Part shown: piece by piece, positions 36,290-48,429 of the stretch | How the letters are laid out: each line of letters starts with the position of its first letter | How positions within the stretch are numbered: position 1 is the stretch's first letter | Origin: Liolophura sinensis | Lineage: Eukaryota; Mollusca; Polyplacophora; Chitonida; Chitonidae | Assembly: GCF_032854445.1 (NCBI RefSeq) | Contig: NC_088305.1 | Span: 8,933,606 to 8,997,605 of the forward strand | DNA length: 64,000 bases | Direction: 5' to 3' | The notes under the pieces: model-generated | What the model was told of the DNA's origin: nothing | What the model saw: the letters and a program-made list of their open reading frames with translations, nothing else | Database searches by the model: none | Position numbers and translations under genes: made by a program

Positions 36290-36396
36290 TGGTGTCCCCC
36301 GGGGCTCTGTCCGGTTTCCTCCCACAGAAATGCTGGCCGCCGTCGTATAAGTGAAATAGTCTTGAATCAAATAAATAAATAAATAAACAATATTCC
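36290..36396 (+). repeat. S1 SINE 3' fragment
   Basis: GGGGCTCTGTCCGGTTTCCT, GGCCGCCGTCGTATAAGTGA and a shortened tail, TCTTGAATCAAATAAATAAA, lacking the GTACGGCGTAAAACACC part. Confidence 0.85.
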
Positions 36397-36522
36397 ATAA
36401 GAATAATCGAGGAAATCACCATAAGAAAAGACTTTCTTTATCAAAGGGATTAAATTTTCGAATAATAAATAAGAAATACAGAATAAGTACAAAAAGATAA
36501 CTTTAAATGTATATCCGCAGGT

Positions 36523-36783
36523 GGGGCCTCCGTGGCTCAGTTGGTTAGCGCGCTAGCGCAACATAATGACCCAGGAGTCTTTCACCAATGGGGTCGCTGT
36601 GAGTTCAAGTCCAGCCCATGCTGGCTTCCTCTCCGGCCCTACCTGGGAAGGTCTGTCAACAACCTACGGTTGATCGTGGGCTTCCCCCGAGCTTTGCCCG
36701 GTTCCTCCCACCGTAATCCTGCCGCCTTCGTATAAGTGACATATTCTTGAGTACGGCCTAAAACACCAATCAAATAAATAAAT
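36523..36783 (+). mobile_element. S1 SINE, full length with TSD
   Basis: Starts GGGGCCTCCGTGGCTCAGTT with A box (TGGCTCAGTTGGTTAGCGCG) and B-box-like GAGTTCAAGTCC, then GGGCTTCCCCCGAGCTTTGC and the tail GAGTACGGCCTAAAACACCA plus CAAATAAATAAA. The flanks share TCCGCAGGT (before 36523 and after 36783), a 9-bp target-site duplication. Confidence 0.93.
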
Positions 36784-37549
36784 TTCCGCAGGTTACTACG
36801 ACAGTGTTTGGAATAAGGCCTTCGGGCAACAGTAGTATAAAAGTACTTAAGGAGTCGGGGAAAAAAGCTTAAAAAATAGGTTTCCTTCTGTAACATCTTT
36901 TTTTTTAAACTCAATGATCAAAAGACAGTGAGATAGGACAAAATTACCAAATATCGCACAACGTTCTTTGTCGCCTTTGTGTAGGATTGTGAAATAAACG
37001 AGAGTTTTTTCTCTTGCGCTGGCTATGTCTTGATTGTCAACGCTTTTTGTGCAGTCTTTGAATCAATGTCAGGTAAAAAATTCATTTGAGATTCTATACC
37101 AAATTCGAAATAGAAACCTGGTTGGGGAATTCAGTAAAGGGCTGTTCGATTGTTTCCCACGTTCTTGGTCTGACAGTGTCTCGTCTTCAAATTCAGCTGT
37201 CGATTGTTTGTGTGGGTTTTAACTGGGAAGTTTGCCAGGTTCTTGGCGAGTATATATCGGTTGTTCCACCACTGCGAAGTTTGGAGTAAATGGCACAGCG
37301 AAGATAAATATCAGGCCCCAAAAAAGCAATTAACGATTAAGAAAACGTTTACCAAGTCTGACATGGCTGGCCTGTCGTTCGTGTTGAAACGAAATATATG
37401 AGATCTGTTCTTTAATAAGAGAAAACTCTTGCTAGTCACTGGAAAACGTGTTACGGTGGGTACGATCTTGTCCACTCGTCCCTAAAATCGTCTTGGTTTA
37501 GCAGGAAACAGGCCAGTCAGAAAGCTAATGTGCGGTCCATCCTAACGCC

Positions 37550-38075
37550 TTTTCTCTCAATTCACCAAATGGCTATTACATCGTATATGTATTATAAAGG
37601 CATTTTCTCTCCATTCACTATATTGTTATTACATAGTATATGTCTTATAGAGGCTTTTTCTCCCAGTTCACCTTATGGCTATTACAAAGTATATGTATAA
37701 AAAGGCCTTTTCTCTCAATTCACCATATGGCTCTTACATAGTATATATATATATTACAAATGCCTTTTCTCTCAATTCACTATTTGGTTATTACATAGTA
37801 TATGTCTTACAGAGGCTTTTCCCCTCGATTCACCATATAGCTATTACATAATATATGTATTATAAAGGCCCTTTCTCTCAATTCACCAAATAGCTATTAC
37901 ATAATATATGTATTATAAAGGCCTTTTCTCTCAATTCACCAAATAGCTATTACACAGCATATGTATTATAAAGGCTTTTCTCTCAGTTCACCATATGGCT
38001 GTTACATAGTGTATGTATTATAAAGGCATTTTCTCTCAATTCACCAAATGGTTATCAAACAGTGTATGTATTATA
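37550..38075 (+). repeat. 53-bp minisatellite, about 10 copies
   Basis: The unit runs TATAAAGGCCTTTTCTCTCA, ATTCACCAAATAGCTATTAC, then ATAATATATGTAT. Neighbouring copies differ at a few sites and by small length changes. Confidence 0.95.
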
Positions 38076-38099
38076 CATTTTGTCTTGGCGACACCATTG

Positions 38100-38235
38100 A
38101 ATAAATGACGAAAGCACAGACTAAAACCAGAACTGCAACGACAGTGTGATAGCTGGCAAATGGTCACACGCAGCTGTTGAAATACGACCTCTTGTCAATT
38201 TACCTATCAGGGGTTCATTCTAAATGATGACTTAT
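38100..38235 (+). repeat. Rep-A fragment
   Basis: CAGAACTGCAACGACAGTGT, GATAGCTGGCAAATGGTCAC and GACCTCTTGTCAATTTACCT. Confidence 0.75.
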
Positions 38236-39224
38236 TCTGAAGATTGGTGACTTCTTCTGTATTAAGTATCACCTAATATTTGTTAGAAATATGTACACAT
38301 TTAAAGTCTTCTAATGCTAAGTTTATTAATAAAATAGGTACGCGTGATATTGCTTTTGTTATCGACTGCCTTGATTTTATAAACATGCCTATACTCACCC
38401 ATAGTCTCGCTTCTTAACACTGACTTAAATCCATGCGGCACAGGTTCCTCGTATACTTTTGGATAGGCTTGCACAATTACGCAAAAGTAGGTTTTCGTCA
38501 TAGGTCAGTCTGCAACGACGGAGGCAATTTTCGGTACTAGGCTCATCTTTAAATGTTCGTGTTGTGTTAAGTTTACCGCAAGCATCGGAGTCACCACCCA
38601 GACCTTATTCTCTGAAGTCGAACAATGACCACAAGATGAATAGGAACTCGGCAGTGCAATCGCTATTAAAAAGTAGTCCCTATTCCATGAAGAAGGGACA
38701 CAGGAGATAAAAGTAGTGTTTTAAAAGCGAACACGGAATACTTTGAAGCCATCAGCAATTTTATCCGTTTCATTTTATAATCTTCAGTTTAGCGGACAAA
38801 AACTTGGACTTAACACCAAAAAAGCAGGAACTGAGTTTTCCGCCAGGGCGGATAAATGTAGTTTACGCTGTTCAGATTTATCTAAATCCAAGTACGAAGG
38901 TGTAAATGTTATTATGATTGTCAATAAGCTAGCTGGTAATGAAGGGAATCCCGCTTTAATAGCACAAAAGTTTTCACACATATATGTGATTTGTCAAATA
39001 TACCCCTTTAACTTTATGGAAATTGAGTTCTTAACATAGAAGAAAGCATTTATTGTATATGGGTATGATATTGTTCTTTAAAGAAGCAAAAAAATCCCTA
39101 CGAATTAAAAATAGTAACTTGTCAGATTTTCCGTGAATCAACAAATTCCATTAAGATTTGGACAATGTTTTGTGCTTAACCGCCTACCAGTATGATATTA
39201 AAAGACTACAGCGTAAGTGGGGTG

Positions 39225-39362
39225 GTCTGACAGCAACCTTCGGATGGTCGTGGTTTTCTTTCGGGCTCTGTCCGGTTTCCTCCCACCATAATGTTTGCCG
39301 CCGTCGTATAAGTGAAATGTTCTTGAGTACAGCGTAAAACACTAATCAACTAAATAAATAAA
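39225..39362 (+). repeat. S1 SINE 3' half
   Basis: ACAGCAACCTTCGGATGGTC, GGGCTCTGTCCGGTTTCCTC, GTACAGCGTAAAACACTAAT and the CTAAATAAATAAA tail. Confidence 0.85.
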
Positions 39363-39535
39363 AAACTACAGCATAGAGGATAAACCCAGCCTAGCGACGC
39401 AGTGTGATAGTTGGCCAATTCTTACACCTAGCCGATGAAATCCGGACACTTGTTTGATTAACTCAATTTTTAACGCCTTATTCTAACTGTTCGTGTGAAT
39501 GCTTAAATAGTTTAAACCTATACAGGCCCTAGTGC
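39363..39535 (+). repeat. Rep-A fragment
   Basis: CTACAGCATAGAGGATAAAC, AGCGACGCAGTGTGATAGTT and TTATTCTAACTGTTCGTGTG. It abuts the S1 tail directly. Confidence 0.7.
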
Positions 39536-40269
39536 CATGGTTGTACTAGAGTTCTGAGGCGACATCTCAAGTGAAGCCCGCCAAAGATTGTCGCGCCGTT
39601 AAATAACCCGTGATGTGAAGAATTGATTGACTGACCCCGCTAAGCTAGCTTTGCACCGACAACGTCCTTCAGAAGTTCAAGACGTCCTGCACGTCTGATC
39701 GATGCAAAACAAGCACCTGTCCAAGGTGCAGAACGGACTACAGTCTTCGTCTAGTTGGAAACGATTTTCACACACAGATTTGTCTGAGACGGGAGCTAAA
39801 TGCAACCGTGTGATGTCTAAGTTAGGACGGACTCTTGAGCTGACATCAAGCGTGAGGACACGCCATGTAGATCAGCATTAAGTGTACCAGGGATCGATTA
39901 ATTGGTTAAGAACATCATTGATGAGGTGATAATTAGTTGGATATATATGTAGGCTTAAGATGGACGCATTTCGACAGGACGAGATATGTTAGTGATTTTT
40001 TGTGCTTTCCGACAACCCTCTATATACGTTCACTGAAATATACGCCGAATATGTACTTGAATTTGAGGAACACTGTATTTATGTTTAGTCTTAGCTCTTT
40101 TTTAACCTCTGCGGCAAAGAGATAGTCTACGTGCAAGGCTGAAAGTTCATATCAAGGGGAATTATTTCTAAAAAGAAATGTCATTTCCACTTAAGTAGTC
40201 AGGATTCCTTTTACAGGTTAGAAAAACTTAACGAAAGATTTATCAATTATTTCCGGCTCTTACCAGTAT

Positions 40270-40385
40270 CCTATACACTCCAAATGTTGGGATAAATTGA
40301 CAAGTGACCGGATTTCACTAGTGATATATGTTACCATTTGCCAAGTATTACAGTGTTCTGTTTTTACTAAATGCTGTAGCCGTTA
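40270..40385 (-). repeat. Rep-A fragment
   Basis: GGGATAAATTGACAAGTGAC, CGGATTTCACTAGTGATATA and TTACCATTTGCCAAGTATTA. Confidence 0.65.
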
Positions 40386-40864
40386 TTTATTGCATGGTTA
40401 ATAAGATGTATATGTAAATATTTTGATACGCTTGTAATAAGCCTAGGTGTCAGTGAATATATATACTCATACTCACAAGGGTACACACTCCCTCGAAAAA
40501 GCCTATCACATACCCCAGAAGTCACGTGGCTAGAAACACATCTAGATTAGACGTGATGTACCAGACAGCCGCTATATCACCTCAAACACCAGTTTGAGTC
40601 AAAAGTCAGTTTTCTCTTCAAGATTCATCGCTAACCCGTCAAGGACTGCATTAAGATTTGGCGAGGTCTATGATTTTGTTAGACGTAAACGATGACCTGT
40701 TTTTTCAGTTTGGAAACTGAAACTCGACTTACCTTGATTCATATCAGGAATACTGTTTGGTTGTGATTTTGGCCTCCGTCTTCAAGTCATGTGAACATGT
40801 TTGAACAAGCAACTTGTACACTGTGAAAAATATAATAAATCATTATTAATAAAGGTTCCTAAGT

Positions 40865-40972
40865 AAAGAGTCTACGTGTCTAAACAGACGTTTGTATGTA
40901 AGCTCTCAACCAAAATGACCATACATGTCATTAATCACGAGGCCAGTTCCAAAAGCGACGTATAACACAAAA
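40865..40972 (-). repeat. Rep-B fragment
   Basis: TGTCTAAACAGACGTTTGTA, CTCTCAACCAAAATGACCAT and AAGCGACGTATAACACAAAA. Confidence 0.6.
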
Positions 40973-40974
40973 CA

Positions 40975-41245
40975 CCAATTATAACCAAAGACATACAGCA
41001 GAGAGTGGAAAACCAAAGTAGCAACGGCATTGTAATAACTGTCAAATAGCTGTCACACCTAAGCGGTAAAATACGTCCTCTTGTCAATTAGCCTCAGTTA
41101 AGCTTTTATTCTACCTGTTCATATAAGTGCTTAAACAGTAGCAAATTACACGCTCCCTGGCACCATGACCTAAGCAGATTTAGGTTAAAACATACAATGA
41201 TGTTAATGGCAATATATTAGACGTCACTGCCCTAGAATTATTCCA
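40975..41245 (+). repeat. Rep-A copy, long
   Basis: AAAGACATACAGCAGAGAGT, AACTGTCAAATAGCTGTCAC, CTCAGTTAAGCTTTTATTCT, ACCATGACCTAAGCAGATTT and GATGTTAATGGCAATATATT. It ends just before a reverse-transcriptase fragment. Confidence 0.8.
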
Positions 41246-41317
41246 AATGCTGTGTTGTCATCACATTTCACATACAATAACATTACAACAACTTCAATCC
41301 CAATTCACTGGAACTAA

Positions 41318-41580
41318 ATTTGACCACTGATTCTCCTGATGGCATATCCTATCTGAATTGGCGTTTTTATAAAAACGACAACGTATTCCTCTCGAGTCGA
41401 CTATATGAGGGTTTTAATTTCGGTACTGTTAACTATCCAGTTCTGGATGGCACTATCCCCTTTAGTCCTGTATTCATAACACTGGTGCGGAAACTTCAAG
41501 GTTTTGCCATCAAACCCCTCAAGCCATTAATTATCATTTATAATCGCAGTTTAGAAATGTATGGTGCTATTACTTTTTAA
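41318..41580 (+). pseudogene. Reverse transcriptase fragment (same family as 22-24 kb)
   Basis: The translation TTDSPDGISYLNWRFYKND, then SSRLYEGFNFGTVNY corresponds to the TTDSPDGTSYLDLYLYKDE and SRRLYDKRDDFN region of the pseudogene at 23.5 kb. It lacks KRDD and loses similarity after about 41470. Only the segment after motif C is present. Confidence 0.75.
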
Positions 41581-41752
41581 GTATGTAGCTTTGCCATTAA
41601 ACCCTCCAGCCATTAATTGTCATTTATAATCGCAGTTTAGAAATGTATGGTGCTATTACTTTTTAAGTATGTAGCTTTGCCATTAAACCCCTCCAGCCAT
41701 TAATTGTCATTTATAATCGCAGTTTGGAAATGTATAGTGCTATTACTTGGCA
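41502..41752 (+). repeat. 87-bp tandem repeat, three copies
   Basis: TTTGCCATCAAACCCCTCAA, then ATTTATAATCGCAGTTTAGA and GTGCTATTACTTTTTAAGTA, repeated at about 41503, 41590 and 41676. The first copy overlaps the end of the RT fragment. The third copy is slightly diverged at its end. Confidence 0.92.
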
Positions 41753-43040
41753 CTAAATCTGCTAAACCCGACATCAGAAACAGTGGAAAAACATGGCAGA
41801 GTGTTTCAAGGTGTCACATGAGATACAATGAAATTTAGGCTGCGATCATAACAGCATATTTTAACGAGTCCTTGTGGCAAAACTTATCCGATGACAACAG
41901 TCAATTACGAGGGGATTTTCACATTAAAATCTTAACTTTTGCTTGTGTTAACGTCGGGCTAATATTTAAAAAAAAATTCCCCATTTCTTCAATGGCTCGA
42001 TATGAAAGCATGGTTAATCTAAAAAAAATGCCGTGAACAACTGACCCTCCATTTTTCGAATTCGTGCTCCAATGCATACCCACGTGGATGGAATAGAAGG
42101 TTTTAAGCAGTTTTGTCTGGTCGTGAAATCTGAAAACCCATTTTTGCCTAGGGAGAGGCACGGTTACTGCATTACCAAATCCATCAACGAGCTTATTGAT
42201 TTATCTGCACTTTACACATCACTATATAATGTATATGTAATATTATAGCAATCTTCCTGAATTGATGAATTTGTGGCGGCTGGCCCTGGCGTCAGCATTT
42301 CTCATAGGTTTGCACAGAGTATTATTAAACCTCCAGCCCAGTATACCACGTACATGTATATATATTCTCACAAATGCGGTAACCATTTGGATTAGTTCGC
42401 TTCTACATGTATCCTTTTTGCTTTGTCTCCAGAGAAAAAACACAAAGCGTGGTGGTCACTCCATTTAACTGGTGTGTTTACACACACATTTGTATCATAT
42501 ATAATTTGTTGTTCCTACCAGCACACTGAAGATAAATATATTTCCTGGAAAGTAAAACCACCGGCCTTTCGGAAGTAATACTACAAACTGTCCACGAGTG
42601 ATGTATATATTACAAATCGTGTTTGTAAGTCGTCTCCAGAAAATGTCATGTGAGACTACTTGAGCGAACACCATTGGCCCTGATAAAAAGGAAACAGGGG
42701 TATATTGAACATGACTTGTTCTGAGAACTGAGGCCTTTGACATTACGAATAGTTTTACAGCGACCTATAACAACATATATAATAATAATATGTTATAAAA
42801 TTAAACTGAATGAACAATGCAAACTTAATTCCACAGTTTACAACGAAATAATAGCTACAAATTCATGCTCCATTCTCTATTCAACCTTCCAATCCACAGG
42901 TTTTGATTAGCAACGGAGATTTCTTTCTTTACTTTCTAACCAATATCTTGACGAGATGAGCATTGTAATCTGTTATAATTGTGAACTGTAATAAACTCGT
43001 ACCGTATGATCTTCTATAGGTAAGCATATCATCTCATTTC
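41753..43040. other. No gene seen
   Basis: About 1.3 kb. Some open frames of 60-80 codons on both strands overlap each other and show no family features. Confidence 0.4.
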
Positions 43041-43074
43041 TGTGCATATCCATTAGCAGATATGGTGTGTATAG

Positions 43075-43248
43075 ACGGGGAACTTTGTTTATTGGTATAA
43101 AGCTCGCCGAATTTATATCCACTTAAGCCATAGCCTGTGTTAATATACAGAGGCTCTTGGCGCCGGTTCAAATCGCTGGCGTGTCAGGCGGCCCTGATGT
43201 TGGATTATTCTGTCCAATAAAGCATTGGTGATTACATAAACCTTTGGA
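43075..43248 (+). repeat. S4 dispersed repeat, copy 2
   Basis: GTATAAAGCTCGCCGAATTT, CAGAGGCTCTTGGCGCCGGT, a B-box-like GGTTCAAATCG, then ATTCTGTCCAATAAAGCATT. Its 3' end was the insertion site of the following S1 element. Confidence 0.75.
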
Positions 43249-43520
43249 GGGGCCTCCGTGGCTCAGTTGGTTAGCGCACTAGCGCAGCGTAATGACCCAG
43301 GAGCCTCTCACCAATGCGGTCGCTGTGAGTTCAAGTCCAGCTCATGCTGGCTTCCTCTCCGGCCGTACGTGGGAAGGTGTGGCAGCAATCTGCGCATGGT
43401 CGTGGGTTTCTCCCGGGCTCTGCCCGGTTTCCTCCCACCATAATGCTGACCGCCGTCGTATAAGTGAAATATTCTTGAGTACGGCGTAAAACGGCAATCA
43501 AATAAATAAATAAATAAATA
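43249..43520 (+). mobile_element. S1 SINE, full length with 11-bp TSD
   Basis: Starts GGGGCCTCCGTGGCTCAGTT. It contains A box, B-box-like GAGTTCAAGTCCAGC, the body CTCCGGCCGTACGTGGGAAG, then GTGGGTTTCTCCCGGGCTCT, and the shared tail GTATAAGTGAAATATTCTTG, AGTACGGCGTAAAACGGCAA plus six AAAT units. AAACCTTTGGA flanks it exactly at 43238-43248 and 43521-43531. This is the best reference copy of the family here. Confidence 0.97.
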
Positions 43521-46500
43521 AACCTTTGGACAAGGGGTGGGCGCGCTGACAATAACGGGGTTATAAATGTACCAATTGCATTTGTTATAATTGACATTTT
43601 AGGGGAGTAACTCCACAAAAGTCAACGCTTTATTCCGGACACTCCGATATCTAGGCGACGCAAAGTCCGAAAGGAATATGTAAGAAATCATGTGCAAATA
43701 AATTTAACTCGAATAATGCAAAAGAAATGCAATATCATTTGAAACAAAGCAAAGGCGTAATTACATTTACATCGACCACGATTCGGAAGCAGCCTTCGGG
43801 CAATTGTAAGTGACAATGATAGTGACAATGCTTGGTAAATCATTAAAGGAAGAGGGAATAGTGCCAACAAAAAGGGTTGTTTATGTTAAAATTCTCACTT
43901 TATACCAATGAACAAAGACCGTGGAATGTGATCAAATATACGAAAGCCTTGACGACGTCTTCGTAGCCCCTGTTTTACATATTTAATAATTCTTGCTTTT
44001 TCACAACGCTTTTTGAATTCACGCGAGATAAAGATGTGATTTATCTTTCTAGATTATGTGGGAAAATATAAATCTATCCTCATTTCCTTGTTTTGACATG
44101 GGTTTGTCTTCATATTCAACCCTCGATAGCTGGTGCATGTTTTCAGTGGGAAGTTTTTTCAAGATCTCCTAGAATTAATATCGATTAAACAGTTTTTCTT
44201 TTTACAATCCTTTTACAAAGAGTTTTTATTTTTTGAATAACAAATTTTTTGTTTCTCCATTTCACTGGAAGTTTGATTTTTTTTTTTTGGATACCGCCAA
44301 TCCTGAAAGGAAAATGTAACACCCCTGAAGGATATCGCCCCAGGAATAAGTTTCCGTGTATATCTTTACCACGAGTCATTTGTACGGAGAATCACGTTGC
44401 CAGAAAAGCAAAAGAGGATTGATTTATGTGTTTATTTGATAGGTGGTTGAACTTCTCAGTCTTAACTGGTCGCCGGTAAACGTCATGATTGATAATCTAA
44501 TTTCGCTTAGTTACGGGAAGTGTATTCTTGTGCGCGTGCGCGTGGCGTTGCTATGTTTGAGCTTGTGATCGTTCTACATCACGAATATCATGTGACCGTG
44601 TATTGACCAGTGGAATCCAAGAATCTTTAAAGTTAGTTATCGGGCTGTGTTTAGTAATGGCTGTCCTAACTGCGTCATCGCAGGGATTTTATTTCCAGTA
44701 ACATTAGACGAATTCTATCACAGATACCCGCGCGAGATGCGGGCTATATCAGTCTCCGAAAGATGTGAGATGTCGAATAGTTCTCCACGTTGTACAGCCA
44801 ACAAATCAATAAATCCATTTTTCGAAAGGAGATGAGTATCACAATTACTTTGCTGAATTATTTTGATCCCAACAACACGTACTCCATCTTCATCATCAGT
44901 GTGTGGCTTAATCTTTAATAACTTGATCGATAGGTCAGTGATGTATAAACCATGGAACCAAAGCTCTAATTGTCTCGAAGAAAAGCCTATTTATTTCTTA
45001 AAATAGCCAATTTGCAAATTTCGAAGTCATATATGCATAACCGGCACATTACTAATGGAATACTTGTTTAGAAATCAAAGAAATCAACGAAACAAGTAAG
45101 CAAATATCTCTAATTTGATACTAGATTAATTATTGTTTATTGCGAATTCAGCGATCAGTCAAATTTATAGGCCTATCTGAGGGAATTTCTGTGAATCAAC
45201 AAATCGCGTTAAGCTTTGGAAAAGTTTGGACAATTGTGTGTGTCTGCATAACGTTACAATGTGCCAACGTGTCAAAACAGACATTTGTACCTGACTATTC
45301 TCGGTAATAATTGTTGTGAACCTGGAAAAATGACGGATCTGTTCTGAAGAACGTCAGTGTACCTAAGTGATCATGTGACTGTGGAACTGGCTTTAACAAA
45401 AAGTCATGGTCGTCTGTCTTACACGTCTGGTCGATATAAAAACCAGCACCAGTTCAAAATTCGGAACTGTCTCTTGTCTCCCCGCAAAATGATTTTCACA
45501 CACAAAACTGACTTGCTCTTGATACGGGTGCTAAATGCTGCTGTGTGATATTTGAAGGAAGAAAGAATCTTGAGCTGGCATCAAGGACGGGGAGGTTTTC
45601 CGTTAGATAACGTGAGCGTGAGGACATCCTCTTTGTATCAGCAGTAAATGTGACAGGGATCGATTAATTCATTAGCAGCCGCAGCAGATGAAGTGGTAAT
45701 TAGCTGGATATAGGCTAACAGCTGGTACATTCCAGCAGGACAAGACACTTTATAACGTTTAGACCCAAACGAGGTCATTTTCGAAAATAACTACGAGAGA
45801 TCTGACATGCAAACTTTTGTGAAAGTGGCCTTTGCGAAGCTGCTTCTTTCTTCCTTTCCTTGTGCTTTCTGAACCCCCCCCCCCCTCCACTTTGTAGCTA
45901 TTTAGACCCATCGTATTTATATTTCAGTGTTAATCATTTTTAACCTCTGCAAATTGCAAGAAAGAAATTTAATGTCAAAGCCACACCTTTATAAGGCTAT
46001 TGTTTCAAATTCGATGATTAGGATTGCTTTGTAGGTTAGAAAACGGTGCAAAATGGTTTACCCATTTTTAAATCACTATACATGGACATGGCCTATGCCA
46101 GTAGACGATTAAAGTCGGAATAAGCCCATCGGTGTTCTGTATTCAAACCTGCTTTAAATTACAAAAATGATAAAGTGCTTGGATAACCTTTTAATGAGCC
46201 AAGGGAAAACACTGAACCGAGAGACTTAATTAAAAATATAAATAAAACGGCATTCACAACGAAGAACACTCTCTGAGTAATCTAGCAGAGACACAGTTTG
46301 GCTCAGGGTCTTACGCATATCTAGACAATTTAGGACAAATTTATCCTGACGCTGCGTAACGAATAACCCACATAATTGATTCTCTATTTCTCTTTTAAAT
46401 ACATCGGTTTCTCGCTGATCGTGCTGCGTTTACTCCTTTTTAACAGATGTACATGTACGTCTTGTAACAATGATTTTAATGCAGATTAGCTCAACTGTCC

Positions 46501-46609
46501 TCCATGTGTTTAGTAACCTTCCTTTTCTTTCTACCTCTCCGGTTTATAAATGGTGTATTTGTAAGCAAATTATTTCATTTCAAGGAAAACATCTTAATAA
46601 GTTATTGTT

Positions 46610-46790
46610 TTTTGTGGCTTCCTCCCCGGCCGTACGTGGGAAGGTCAGTCAGCAACCTGTGGATGGTCGTGGGTTTCTCCCGGGGTCTGCCCGGTTTCCT
46701 CCCACCTTAATGCTGGCCGCCGTCGTATAAGTGAAATATTCTTGAGTACTGCGTAAAACACCAACCAAATCAAATAAATAAATATTATTT
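46610..46790 (+). repeat. S1 SINE 3' two-thirds
   Basis: Begins GTGGCTTCCTCCCCGGCCGT and runs through AACCTGTGGATGGTCGTGGG and GTACTGCGTAAAACACCAAC to CAAATAAATAAAT. The tRNA head is absent. Confidence 0.9.
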
Positions 46791-46969
46791 TTTTGTATTA
46801 AATAATTATGATTGTGTTTCAGGTAAGAAGACTGTGAAAATGGCTAGAAGATCATTAAATGACTGCATAGCCATAATCTGAATCGGACCAAATATTTAAA
46901 TTACAAAATGCATACTGTATTTTGGCACGCGTTTAATCAGCCTAATCGAATAACTGCAGTATGCCTCTC

Positions 46970-47150
46970 TCGTGGCCAGAAACAGCTAGATTGGATATGA
47001 AGTGCCAGACTGTCGCCACATCACATAATAAGCCACGTGATCGGGACAGGGCTTGATTGGATGTGATGTGCCAAACCGCCGCCATATCACATCACTAGTC
47101 ACTTGGTTACAGACAGCTAGATTGGATGCGGTGTGCTAGACTGCCGCCAA
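46970..47150 (+). repeat. ~62-bp tandem repeat, three copies
   Basis: CTAGATTGGATATGAAGTGC, CTTGATTGGATGTGATGTGC and CTAGATTGGATGCGGTGTGC each followed by CAGAC/AAACC, then CGCC and ATCACAT. Copy 1 of the segmental duplication has a single version near 40530. Confidence 0.8.
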
Positions 47151-47589
47151 GCCTATCAATGTAGAAGTCATTCAGCCAATTCCTGGACTTGCACTAGTCT
47201 GTCATTCCAACGAGACAAGCTGGTGTTATCAGATCGATCAAAATGTCGGTAAGGAACAAATTTTCTCCCAAAAGATTAATGGCTCACACTTCATGGACTA
47301 CATAAGATTTGGTGCAGTCTACGGCTTTTGTCAGATGTGGGCGTTGCATTGTTTTATCAGTTGTGAATAGCGGGTGTTTCGAGTTAGAACTCTTGTATTA
47401 TTAAAGGTGAAAATACCTTACTGTAAAAAAATGCGACGTATCAGGAATTAAAGCAATTTACATATATGTTCATTTCATTTACTATATTATGGGCATCTAT
47501 AAAATATAAGTTTCACAAAAAGTTATTTAGAATAGACGATGGATAGAGAAAATTGATTAACTGATCATTTGTGAACTAAAGTTTCTGCA

Positions 47590-47664
47590 TTAAGATTTAC
47601 CATTTGTGTCTTGAACCATTTGTGTCTTGAACCATTTGTGTCTTGAACCATTTGTGTCTTGAAA
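47590..47664 (+). repeat. 16-bp tandem repeat, four copies
   Basis: ACCATTTGTGTCTTGA is repeated four times without change apart from the end. Confidence 0.95.
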
Positions 47665-48429
47665 ACATGCTGAGAGACAAGATGGATACATTAATATCAG
47701 GCTTTTACAGAACTAAAGAGTTTCCGTGCATGTTAAAATTGCTCCTGCGCCTGAGACATTGACTGTGCTTCCGTTTAGTCGACCTGGAGCTGTCTAATCA
47801 CCTTTAGTTAATCGCTGCCCACTTTATTCAAAAAACTCTTTTTTTACAGCCAGTGCTTTAACCATGATTTCATTTACATCTGTGGTTTAACTGATATAGT
47901 TTCATTAATTCATTCATTCGTTTATTCATGCAATATTTTATTCCACAGAAGATTAACAAGGACAGGGCATTCTTGCGTGTAGACAACAACAACGACAATA
48001 CCTTCTCTGCATCAGTGATAATAACACAATAAGTACATCGACAATTTGACATCAAGTGTTAGCGGTCTGTCATACATATACAATGACAGCAGTACGAGTC
48101 CGCAGATAATATCACAATATACAACAGTCCCATAAATCATTGATCAAGAGGCTTTCGTGTCGCACCAGAATTGCTGCCACCAAACTCCCCCCCCCCCCTC
48201 CCCACAACAACAATAATTAGGACATGGCCTTCGGTCAGTTGCAGGATATTGACAATATTTGGTGAGATCTTTAGAAAATGAGTCAAAAGTCTGCACAAAA
48301 AAGTTTGCCTAAAAATACAGAAATCATAAATTGGGAGATGTGACCAAATTACAAACCTTTCCACGACGTTCTTTGTCGTTCTCTGTGTAGGCTTGAGTAA
48401 TAAACAAGTGTTTTTGTTTTTCCAGTGGC

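Larger units (their letters stand above)
36100..40800 (+). repeat. Diverged segmental copy 1
   Basis: Landmarks shared in order with 43.7-47.4 and/or 47.9-52.0 kb: an AACAACGACAACAACAATGC block, GCACAACGTTCTTTGTCGCC, GCTGGCTATGTCTTGATTGT, TCGACTGCCTTGATTTTATA, GTGAATCAACAAATTCCATT, GTCTGATCGATGCAAAACAA, GACTCTTGAGCTGACATCAA, GGGATCGATTAATTGG, then GATGAGGTGATAATTAGTTG. It is interrupted by SINEs, Rep-A copies and a 53-bp minisatellite. No gene was identified within it. Confidence 0.65.
43700..47450 (+). repeat. Diverged segmental copy 2
   Basis: Shares with copy 1: GCAGCCTTCGGGCAATTGTA, a TGTCTTCATATTCAACCCTC block, TGTGAATCAACAAATCGCGT, GTCTGGTCGATATAAAAACC, GAATCTTGAGCTGGCATCAA, AGTGGTAATTAGCTGGATAT, TTTTTAACCTCTGCAAATTG, ACAGCTAGATTGGATATGAA and TAAGATTTGGTGCAGTCTAC. 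It is the same orientation as copies 1 and 3. No gene was recognised in it. Confidence 0.6.

Noticed and set aside
36532-36735. Open frame with MAQLVSALAQ start, also seen at 43258
   Set aside because: It is the translated 5' half of the S1 SINE; the recurrence at each full-length S1 copy explains the similarity.
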